Positions 7,516 to 14,083 of a stretch of DNA of 64,000 nt are shown here, one piece after another. A model generated the notes under the pieces. It was not told the origin of the DNA, made no database searches, and saw nothing but the letters and a program-made list of their open reading frames with translations. Source of the DNA: Nocardioides limicola (GTDB lineage: Bacteria; Actinomycetota; Actinomycetes; Propionibacteriales; Nocardioidaceae). The translations under genes were made by a program, and so were the position numbers. The stretch is taken from positions 282,161 through 346,160 of the forward strand of contig NZ_JAERJA010000004.1 in NCBI RefSeq assembly GCF_016827675.1, read 5' to 3'. Each line of letters begins with the position of its first letter. Position 1 is the stretch's first letter.

Positions 7516-8766
7516 GTGTCCCGCAGCAGTGCTCGCCGCACCGGCGCACGTCGGCGTACCTCGCGTAAGCACACCGTGATGCGCGTGATCACCTCGTCGA
7601 TGGTGGTGCTCGCGCTGGTGACCGGCCTGGGTGCGATCTACACCTTCCGGCACCTCAACGCCAACCTGAACATCCGCGACCTCACCGGGCTACTCGGGGA
7701 CCGACCGGACAAGGTGGCCGTAGACGGGCCCCGGGAGCCGTTGACAGTGCTGGCCCTCGGCTCGGACGCCCGTGACGGGGACGGCAACAACATCGACGGC
7801 CTCACTGGGGGCGGTGAGCGCTCCGACACCGCCATCTTGGTGCACCTGTCCGCAGATCGGACCCGTGCCTTCGGAGTCAGCATCCCGCGCGACTCGATGG
7901 TCGAGCGGCCCGAGTGCCGCCGCGAGGACGGCACCGTGATCCCGGCCAGTTCCGGCCTGGAGATGTTCAACAACGCCTACACCGTCGGCGGACCCGCCTG
8001 CACGATCGCCACCGTCGAACACAACACCGATGTCCGGATCGACCATTTCGTGGTGGTCGACTTCCGCGGCTTCGTCGACATGGTGGACGCCATCGGCGGG
8101 GTCGAGGTCTGCATCCCCTTCGACGCCATCGACCCCCGGCACGGCATCGCACTCAAGGCCGGCACCCGGGAGGTCCGCGGTCGGGAGGCGCTGAACTACG
8201 TCCGGGAGCGACACAAACTGTCCCCCAACGGTGACATCGGCCGGATGAAGCGGCAGCAGGCGTTCATCTCCTCGATGGCCAACAAGGTCGTCTCGGCCGG
8301 CACCCTGGCCCGCCCCGAGCGCCTGTTCAAGTTCCTCGATGCGGCCACCAAGTCGCTCACCCTGGACCCTGGCCTGGGATCTCTGACCAAGCTGGCCGAG
8401 TTGGGCCTGGAGGTCCGAGGCATCGGCCTCGAGAACGTCTCGTTCATCACTGTGCCGATGGAGTTGTGGTCGGTCAACCGCAACCGGGTGATCTGGACCG
8501 AGGACGCAGAACTGGTCTGGGAGGCGATGCGCAACGACACCCCGTTGCCGCGGGCGCTGACCCGGGAGCGGCTCACTCCGGCGAAGCCGCCGGGCAGCTC
8601 TGCCCCGGCAGAGGCCGACGCCACCGGGACCCCCTCGCCCACCGTGACACCGACACCGACACCGACTGCCGGGGCCACCCAGGCCACCGACCCGGCTCAG
8701 GTCGAGGAGGAGTTCGATGAGGTCTCGCCCGAGGAACTCGCCCGGAGATACGGACTCTGTGCATGA
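7516..8766 (+). CDS. LytR-CpsA-Psr (LCP) family cell-wall glycopolymer transferase
   Basis: About 416 residues. GTG 7516 is preferred because AGAGGAAG (7498-7505) lies about 10 nt upstream; GTG 7495 and TTG 7450 are alternatives. A basic cytoplasmic tail leads to a transmembrane helix (VITSSMVVLALVTGLGAIYTF). The extracellular LCP domain follows with its hallmark blocks: VLALGSDARDG, RSDTAILVHL, GVSIPRDSMV (Arg/Asp phosphate binding), VVVDFRGFVDMVDAIGGVEVC and LNYVRERH. LCP enzymes move polyprenyl-linked glycopolymers such as teichoic acid or arabinogalactan onto peptidoglycan. The C terminus is a Pro/Thr-rich linker plus an acidic tail. The stop overlaps the next small gene (ATGA). Confidence 0.9.
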   Translation: MSRSSARRTGARRRTSRKHTVMRVITSSMVVLALVTGLGAIYTFRHLNANLNIRDLTGLLGDRPDKVAVDGPREPLTVLALGSDARDGDGNNIDGLTGGGERSDTAILVHLSADRTRAFGVSIPRDSMVERPECRREDGTVIPASSGLEMFNNAYTVGGPACTIATVEHNTDVRIDHFVVVDFRGFVDMVDAIGGVEVCIPFDAIDPRHGIALKAGTREVRGREALNYVRERHKLSPNGDIGRMKRQQAFISSMANKVVSAGTLARPERLFKFLDAATKSLTLDPGLGSLTKLAELGLEVRGIGLENVSFITVPMELWSVNRNRVIWTEDAELVWEAMRNDTPLPRALTRERLTPAKPPGSSAPAEADATGTPSPTVTPTPTPTAGATQATDPAQVEEEFDEVSPEELARRYGLCA

Positions 8767-8933
8767 CTGGACCCGAGACTCCCGCTCAGCGTCGTGCGCG
8801 CTTGGCCAAGGTGTTCGGGGAGGTGCTGCCCGAGACCACCTCGGACGAGCGCGGCGAGAGCGACGAGGACGAGCGCGGCTCCGGGACTGACGAGTGGCTC
8901 AAGGCCCAGGTCCCGCCCCACCACGGCTCCTGA
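8763..8933 (+). CDS. Small acidic hypothetical protein coupled to the LCP gene
   Basis: 56 residues. The ATG at 8763 overlaps the LCP stop as ATGA, a strong sign of translational coupling. The sequence begins MTGPETPAQRRARLAKVFGE (amphipathic, basic) and continues as a highly acidic stretch (TTSDERGESDEDERGS) ending EWLKAQVPPHHGS. No domain is recognised. It may be a small partner of the LCP transferase. Codon use matches its neighbours. Confidence 0.7.
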   Translation: MTGPETPAQRRARLAKVFGEVLPETTSDERGESDEDERGSGTDEWLKAQVPPHHGS

Positions 8934-8949
8934 CCGACGTCGTACCCCG

Positions 8950-9005
8950 ATTCCCGTGCATTCGGCACCCGAAACGCGAAATTTGGGTGCCGAACGCACG
9001 GGAAT
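8950..9005. repeat. Long imperfect palindrome (21-bp arms)
   Basis: Arms 8950-8970 and 8985-9005 (ATTCCCGTGC... and ...GCACGGGAAT) pair in 20 of 21 positions around a 14-nt loop. It lies between the 56-residue gene and the convergent mscL, so it may terminate both; its length and sequence-like arms also suggest a dispersed palindromic element. Confidence 0.75.
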
Positions 9006-9031
9006 GGGGACGTGACGGCGTGAGGTGAGGG

Positions 9032-9367
9032 TCAGTTCCTCGCGGAGACGGCGTCGCGGATCTCGCGGAGCAGCACGACCTGCGCGTCCTCACCGGCCTC
9101 GGGAGCGGGGAAGTAGCGGTCCCGGGCCTTGGTGTAGGGCACCACGATGAAGAAGTAGACGACCGCGGCCAGGATCACGAAGGCGATGACGGCGTTGATG
9201 AACTGGGTCGACAGGGCCGCACCCTCATCCGCCTCGGGCAGTGGCAGGTAGTCGGTCAGCCAGGCGACGAAGGTGTCGACGACCTTGGCGAAGGCGGCGG
9301 CCATGATGAAGGCCACTGCGATCTCGATCAGGTTCCCACGCAGCAGGAACGCCTTGAAACCGCTCAT
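9032..9367 (-). CDS. mscL: Large-conductance mechanosensitive channel
   Basis: 111 residues from ATG 9365-9367, preceded by GGAGAAGGAGAG; the longer frame to 9493 adds an unrelated leader. The N-terminal amphipathic helix and TM1 are typical of MscL (MSGFKAFLLRGNLIEIAVAF, then MAAAFAKVVDTFVAWL). A periplasmic loop and TM2 (FINAVIAFVILAAVVYFFIVV) follow, then a charged C-terminal helix. It is a little shorter than most MscL proteins. It acts as an emergency pore releasing solutes on hypo-osmotic shock. Convergent with the LCP pair, divergent from the flavoprotein operon. Confidence 0.9.
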   Translation of the reverse strand: MSGFKAFLLRGNLIEIAVAFIMAAAFAKVVDTFVAWLTDYLPLPEADEGAALSTQFINAVIAFVILAAVVYFFIVVPYTKARDRYFPAPEAGEDAQVVLLREIRDAVSARN

Positions 9368-9506
9368 GAGCACTCTCCTTCTCCCGGTCCCCGAAGACCG
9401 ATGGATTTCGTTGTCGAGTCGGGAGTCTAGAACGCAGAAGGCCCTGGACAGGGGCTCGCCGCGGACGTTTCGGCCGCCGATCCCTTGACGCACTCACCCG
9501 CCAAAC

Positions 9507-9531
9507 CATACATTCATCCGAGCAATGTATG
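9507..9531. promoter_or_regulatory. Probable TetR operator of the flavoprotein operon
   Basis: CATACATT-N9-AATGTATG is a perfect 8-bp inverted repeat lying 16 bp upstream of the flavoprotein ATG (9548). The operon's third gene encodes a TetR protein, making autoregulation likely. Confidence 0.65.
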
Positions 9532-9547
9532 AATGAATGGAGTGGTG

Positions 9548-11053
9548 ATGCGGAGATCGACAGCGGTGGTCCTCGGGGGCAGCGTGGCCGGGTTGTGTGC
9601 GGCCGGCGTGCTGGCCCGGCACTTCGAGGAAGTCATCGTGCTCGAGCGTGACCAGCTCCCGCCCGGAGCCGAGCACCGCCGCGGGGTGCCGCAGAGCAAG
9701 CACCCACACTTCGTCCTCAACTCGGGCCGCCGGGCGATCGGCGAGATCTTCCCGGGCTTCGAGGAGGCCCTGCTCGCCGCCGGCGGGATGCTGTTGATGC
9801 CCTCGATGGATGCGGCCTACTGCGAGAAGGCCGGCTGGGCGGCGCGCAAGTCCAGCAGCATGACCATGATCTACAGCTCCCGAGTGCTCATCGAACGGGT
9901 GCTGCGGGACAAGGTGCGCGAGGTCGACAACATCGTCATCCGCGAGGGCGTCACCGTCACCGGCCTGGTTACCGACGGTGGTGGTACGCCGACCGGCCGG
10001 GTCACCGGCGTCGAGTACCGCGACGGCGAGGAGAGTGGGACGCTCGCGGCCGGCTTCGTGGTCGACGCCCTGGGTCGCGGCTCCTCGGTCGCCGACTGGC
10101 TCGCCGCGGCCGGCTGGGAGGCCCCCTCCGAGCGGACCCTGGACGCGAAGGTGACCTACACGTCGCGTTGGTACGACCTCCCCTCCGCCGAGGACCGCCC
10201 CGCCTCGTGGTGGTGGCAGCACCTGGTGATCACCCCCACCCAGGACACCGGTCCGCATCCCGACGAGCACGACTACCTCAGCAACTTCTTCCCCATCGAA
10301 GGCAATCGGGTCATCGTCTGCATGGGCTCGTGGGGGCTGGAGATGCCGCGCAAGCCGCAGGAGTTCGAGGCTGCCGCGGATCGGGTGCGGACCCCCGTGT
10401 TCGGCGAGGCGACGCGGGCCTGCACTCCGTTGTCGGAGGTTCACCTGACCCGCTCCACCGGCAACAAGTGGCGACGGTACGACGAACTGGCCCAGCCGCC
10501 GCTCGGCCTGGTGGCCATCGGTGACTCGATCTGCGCGTTCAACCCCTTCTACGCGCAGGGAATGAGTTCGGCGGCGCGTTCGGCGCTGGTGTTGGCGGCG
10601 ATGCTGGAGCGCCACGACAGCCTCGACGCCGCCTTCCATCGAGACTTCCTGGCCGGCCAGAAGGAGTCCCTCGACGTCCCCTGGATGCTGGCGATGGCCC
10701 GTGATCAGGCCTACGACTTCGCCACCGGCACCGAGGTCGTCGCGCCGTGGCGCCGCAAGCTGGCCGCGAAGGCGAGCTGGCCGGTCTTCAACGCGATCAC
10801 CGCCGCGGCCGCCGAGGACCCCTACGTCGACGAACTCTTCACCGCGGTCTTCAACCTGGACCGGTCGCTGAAGGAGATGATGACCGACCCGCGCTTCCTC
10901 TACGGGCTCGCGCGGCACCGGGTCCGCTCAATGCTGGGCCGCACCAAGGTTCCTTCCGGCTTCGACATCGACCAACTGCCGCCGGCCACCGACTACACCG
11001 ATCCCGACCAGCCCCGCGAGCCGGCCACGACCGCCGCGCCGGCCGAAGCGTGA
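9548..11053 (+). CDS. FAD-dependent oxidoreductase (aromatic-hydroxylase-like fold)
   Basis: 501 residues from ATG 9548 (GGAG 5 nt upstream; ATG 9533 overlaps the operator). The N-terminal FAD-binding motif is VVLGGSVAGLCAAGVLARHF; the mid-protein block DALGRGSSVADWL and late LVAIGDSICAFNPFYAQGM (the GD motif contacting FAD) match flavoprotein monooxygenases and geranylgeranyl-reductase-like proteins. Substrate unknown. The next gene follows 10 bp later and encodes a polytopic membrane protein, then a TetR regulator, so all three form one operon. A xenobiotic or terpenoid/fatty substrate is plausible but unproven. Confidence 0.85.
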   Translation: MRRSTAVVLGGSVAGLCAAGVLARHFEEVIVLERDQLPPGAEHRRGVPQSKHPHFVLNSGRRAIGEIFPGFEEALLAAGGMLLMPSMDAAYCEKAGWAARKSSSMTMIYSSRVLIERVLRDKVREVDNIVIREGVTVTGLVTDGGGTPTGRVTGVEYRDGEESGTLAAGFVVDALGRGSSVADWLAAAGWEAPSERTLDAKVTYTSRWYDLPSAEDRPASWWWQHLVITPTQDTGPHPDEHDYLSNFFPIEGNRVIVCMGSWGLEMPRKPQEFEAAADRVRTPVFGEATRACTPLSEVHLTRSTGNKWRRYDELAQPPLGLVAIGDSICAFNPFYAQGMSSAARSALVLAAMLERHDSLDAAFHRDFLAGQKESLDVPWMLAMARDQAYDFATGTEVVAPWRRKLAAKASWPVFNAITAAAAEDPYVDELFTAVFNLDRSLKEMMTDPRFLYGLARHRVRSMLGRTKVPSGFDIDQLPPATDYTDPDQPREPATTAAPAEA

Positions 11054-11063
11054 GGAGCGTCAG

Positions 11064-12197
11064 ATGAGCTACACCTGTGACCCCGAGGCCCGCAAGGTCG
11101 CCGAGGACCTCGGCTTCACCTGCGACGGGGCCAACCCGATCATCACGCTCCGGAACCCACTGGGCCTGGAGAACTGGACGCTCCCGATCCTGGAGCTGTT
11201 GATCATCGCCGGTGCCGTCTTCGCGTTCGTGCACGCCTGGCGTCGTTGGCGACGCGACGGCGACCCCATCAACCTCACCCTGTGGGTCGGGGCGATCGTC
11301 TACCTCGCGGTGATCGAGCCGCCGCTCTACTTCCCCGGCTGGTTCGGCCTGGAGGAGCACGTCGGCTTCATCTTCTCCCACAACGTGTTCACGGTGCAGC
11401 TGATGTTCGACCGGCTGCCGCTCTACATCGTCGCCTTCTACACGGTGATCACCCAGGTCAGCTACGAGGTGGTGCGGGCTCTGGGCATCTTCGAGCGACG
11501 CGGCGCGTTCGTCGGCGCGGTCGCGGTCGCCTTCGCCAGCCAGGTCTTCTACGAGACCTTCGATCACCTGGGCCCGCAACTGCGGTGGTGGGCGTGGAAT
11601 CCCGACAACACCGTGAACCAGCCGATGTTCGCCTCCGTCCCGATGAACAGCATGTGGGTCTTCGCCTCGGTCTCGTTCGGCGTCCTGGCCTGGCTGGTGG
11701 TCCGGCTGGTCGGCGATCGCCCCGGCCGGGGACCGCTGTCCGGCAGGCAGGTCGCCGTACGCACCGTGATCGCCGGGGTGCTCACCCCGATCCTGATGGT
11801 CGTGCTTGCGGCGCCCACCCGGGTCGGCGTCGAAGCCGGCGGGGACATCACCGTGCAGCGCACCCTGGTGATCGTGCTGCTCGCCGCGCTCTGGCTGGTC
11901 GGCCTGGCCCTGCTCGCCGAGGCGACCAGGGCCACCTGGCACGGACGCCGCGAGGGGGTGCCGTCACCCGGCTTCGTGCGTGTCTACCCGGGCATCTATC
12001 TCGGGGTGCACGTGCTGCTCTGGTTGGCGGCACTGCCGGCGTTCCGGGCTGCCACCGACGGGGTCACCGCGGACGGGGCGCCGATCGGCAGCGGGTGGTA
12101 CGCGATCGCCTGCATCCTCGGTTCCGCCTGGTTCGTGGTCGCGGCCCGCCGGGCCACCCGGGTGGCCAGCGGGGCCGCGGTGACTGTGACAACCTGA
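11064..12197 (+). CDS. Polytopic membrane protein, unknown
   Basis: 377 residues with about nine hydrophobic segments, for example LPILELLIIAGAVFAFVHAW, LTLWVGAIVYLAVIEPPLYF and IYLGVHVLLWLAALPAF. Aromatic-rich loops such as YETFDHLGPQLRWWAWN and VNQPMFASVPMNSMWVF are likely conserved. No transporter signature is recognised. It lies between the flavoprotein and TetR genes with a normal ribosome binding site (GAGGAGCGTCAG), so it probably works with the oxidoreductase, for example presenting or modifying a lipophilic substrate (inference). Confidence 0.75.
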   Translation: MSYTCDPEARKVAEDLGFTCDGANPIITLRNPLGLENWTLPILELLIIAGAVFAFVHAWRRWRRDGDPINLTLWVGAIVYLAVIEPPLYFPGWFGLEEHVGFIFSHNVFTVQLMFDRLPLYIVAFYTVITQVSYEVVRALGIFERRGAFVGAVAVAFASQVFYETFDHLGPQLRWWAWNPDNTVNQPMFASVPMNSMWVFASVSFGVLAWLVVRLVGDRPGRGPLSGRQVAVRTVIAGVLTPILMVVLAAPTRVGVEAGGDITVQRTLVIVLLAALWLVGLALLAEATRATWHGRREGVPSPGFVRVYPGIYLGVHVLLWLAALPAFRAATDGVTADGAPIGSGWYAIACILGSAWFVVAARRATRVASGAAVTVTT

Positions 12198-12201
12198 GCC
12201 C

Positions 12202-12831
12202 ATGGCGAAGCACGGCTGGGCGGGGGATCCGCCGACCTCCGACGAGCAGGCACGCCAGCGGATCGTCGACGCGGCGGCCCGCTGCATCGACCGGTACGGC
12301 GCCGCCAAGACCACCCTGTCCGACGTCGCCACCGAGTTGGGCGTGACCAGGCAGACGGTGTACCGGCACTTCGACCGGGTCGGCGACATCGTCAGCGAGG
12401 TCGCCGCCCAGGGCGCCGAGGCGTTCGTGGATCGGCTGGTCGCCCACCTCGACGGCATCGACACCCCCGCCGACGCGGTGGTCGAAGGCTTCCTGTTCTG
12501 CCTGAGCACCGTGCCCGGGGATCCCCGGCTGAGCCTGCTGCTGCAGACCGGCGACACCGGCACCTTCGGCCGGGCAGCCACCTCACACGCCACCTTGGAG
12601 TACGGCGCGTTGATGCTGCGCCGCTTCCCGGTGGACTGGGCCAGCGCCGGGATCGGCGACGAGGACCTGGACGGGCTCGCGGAGGTGATCATGCGGCTGT
12701 TGATCTCGATGCTGCAGAACCCTGCCGAACCGCCGCGTGCCGAGGCGGACGTGCGGCGCTTCCTGCACCGATGGCTGGTCCCGGCACTGCGACCGACCGG
12801 GGCGGGTCAGGGATCCGCCGCTGCCGGCTGA
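12202..12831 (+). CDS. TetR-family regulator of the flavoprotein operon
   Basis: 209 residues. The N-terminal helix-turn-helix is clear (ARQRIVDAAARCIDRYG, then LSDVATELGVTRQTVYRHF); the C-terminal half is the variable ligand-binding domain. The gene begins 4 bp after the membrane protein stop, so it is the last gene of the 9548-12831 operon. Probably represses its own operon through the palindrome at 9507-9531. Confidence 0.9.
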   Translation: MAKHGWAGDPPTSDEQARQRIVDAAARCIDRYGAAKTTLSDVATELGVTRQTVYRHFDRVGDIVSEVAAQGAEAFVDRLVAHLDGIDTPADAVVEGFLFCLSTVPGDPRLSLLLQTGDTGTFGRAATSHATLEYGALMLRRFPVDWASAGIGDEDLDGLAEVIMRLLISMLQNPAEPPRAEADVRRFLHRWLVPALRPTGAGQGSAAAG

Positions 12832-13580
12832 GCTGCGAGAGTCACCGAGATGACGCTGGTCACGGCCGTCTCGGCGACCGAGCGGGCGGCGTCGGGTGAC
12901 AACGCCAGCAGCACGAGTCGACCACCGATCGCCGAAGCGCCCGAGGCGTCGGGCGGCGGCACGGCCAGCACCACCACCCCGGCAGCCAGCCGCCGGGCCG
13001 GTGCGGCGCCGGTCGGGTCGGCGGCGATCAGGTCGATCAGGTCCCCGGGCCGCAGCAGTGCCACCACCGCACCATCGGGGATCCGGACCGGCACCGCGAC
13101 CTCCCCCGCTCGGCCCTCCAGCAGCGCCGGAGAGACCAGTCGTACGTCGGTGAGCGGCTCCCCTGCCCGGATCGCCGAGGCCAGTCGACGATCGCCGATC
13201 TCCTCGGCCGACAGGGCGCCCGCTGGCACCAGCGGCGATGGCCAATGGACGGCGCGCAGGTCGTCCGGGCCGACCTCCGCGCCGGCCGGCAGGTCGGTCG
13301 CGGCCACCCAGATCTGTACGCCCGGTCCAGGCCCGGCCGCCTGCACCGCCGCCCAGGCAGCGACCCCGGCCAGCAGCGCCGCCAGCCAGCGACGGCGCAG
13401 CAGGACGGTACGACGCGCGGCTCGCAGGCGTCGTCGCCACTGACCGACCCTGGGCGCTGCCCCCGACCCGGGCCCCGAGCCCGCCGCACGCTGATGCACC
13501 TCGGCGACGTTAGCTGCGGGAGTCGTGGCCCGCCCGGTCTCTCCACAGCCGCCCACCCGCGATCGAGGTGTGGGCGACAA
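12807..13580 (-). CDS. SAF-domain membrane-anchored protein (CpaB/RcpC-like)
   Basis: Up to 257 residues from TTG 13578-13580, 9 bp after the FmdB stop; the start is uncertain (GTG 13497-13499 is another). A basic cytoplasmic region leads to one transmembrane helix ([18 protein letters not shown]), then a SAF domain (VWVAATDLPAGAEVGPDDLRAVHWP is the recognisable block) and a second small beta domain. SAF proteins of this type include the CpaB pilus-assembly factor, but no pilus genes are here, and the FmdB-SAF pair is common in this order of actinobacteria. Overlaps the 3' end of the convergent TetR gene by 25 bp. Confidence 0.8.
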   Translation of the reverse strand: MSPTPRSRVGGCGETGRATTPAANVAEVHQRAAGSGPGSGAAPRVGQWRRRLRAARRTVLLRRRWLAALLAGVAAWAAVQAAGPGPGVQIWVAATDLPAGAEVGPDDLRAVHWPSPLVPAGALSAEEIGDRRLASAIRAGEPLTDVRLVSPALLEGRAGEVAVPVRIPDGAVVALLRPGDLIDLIAADPTGAAPARRLAAGVVVLAVPPPDASGASAIGGRLVLLALSPDAARSVAETAVTSVISVTLAAQPAAADP

Positions 13581-13589
13581 CCGGCCCGG

Positions 13590-13976
13590 TCAGGCGGGGG
13601 TGGGGGACCCCGAGGACTTCGAGCCCGACGAGGAGGAGCCAGACTTCGAGCCCGAGGATGAGGACCCCGACGACGAGCCCGACGACGAGGAGCCTGACTT
13701 CGAGCCCGACGACGCGGCGCCCGAGTCCGAGGAGGTGCTCGAACTCGATGAGTCGGCGGACTTGGTCCCGGACGAGTCGGCCGACTTCGCCCCGGACGAC
13801 GCCCGGTTGTCGGTCCGATAGAACCCCGAACCCTTGAACACCACACCGACGGCGTTGAACACCTTGCGCAGTCGACCGTCGCACTCGGGGCAGTGGGTCA
13901 GCGCGTCGTCATGGAAACTCTGCACCTGCTCGAACCCATGGCCGCATTCGGTGCAGGCGTACTGATACGTGGGCAC
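13590..13976 (-). CDS. FmdB-type zinc ribbon protein with Ser/Gly-rich tail
   Basis: 128 residues. The first ~55 form the FmdB regulatory-protein domain, with CxxC pairs (YACTECGHGF and HCPECDGRL) binding zinc, ending VFKGSGFYRTD. The remaining ~70 residues are low complexity: Ser, Gly, Lys and Ala in short repeats (GSKSGSSSSG units), far longer than in most FmdB proteins. Function is poorly known; the name comes from a putative amidase/formamidase regulator. Divergent from the penicillin acylase gene; co-directional and closely spaced with the SAF gene. Confidence 0.9.
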   Translation of the reverse strand: MPTYQYACTECGHGFEQVQSFHDDALTHCPECDGRLRKVFNAVGVVFKGSGFYRTDNRASSGAKSADSSGTKSADSSSSSTSSDSGAASSGSKSGSSSSGSSSGSSSSGSKSGSSSSGSKSSGSPTPA

Positions 13977-14083
13977 GCGGCTCCTCCGTCATGATCGAAG
14001 TGACTCTGGTCCCGACTCGCGCTGCGACTCGCGCTGGCACTCGTCGGGGACGACTGCCAATTCTACGGCACAATGGGCGGACC

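Noticed and set aside
13525..13821. Acidic repetitive plus-strand frame (DFEPDEEEPDFEP pattern)
   Set aside because: It is the antisense of the Ser/Gly-rich tail of the FmdB gene; the low complexity of that tail creates the frame, and no ribosome binding site precedes it.
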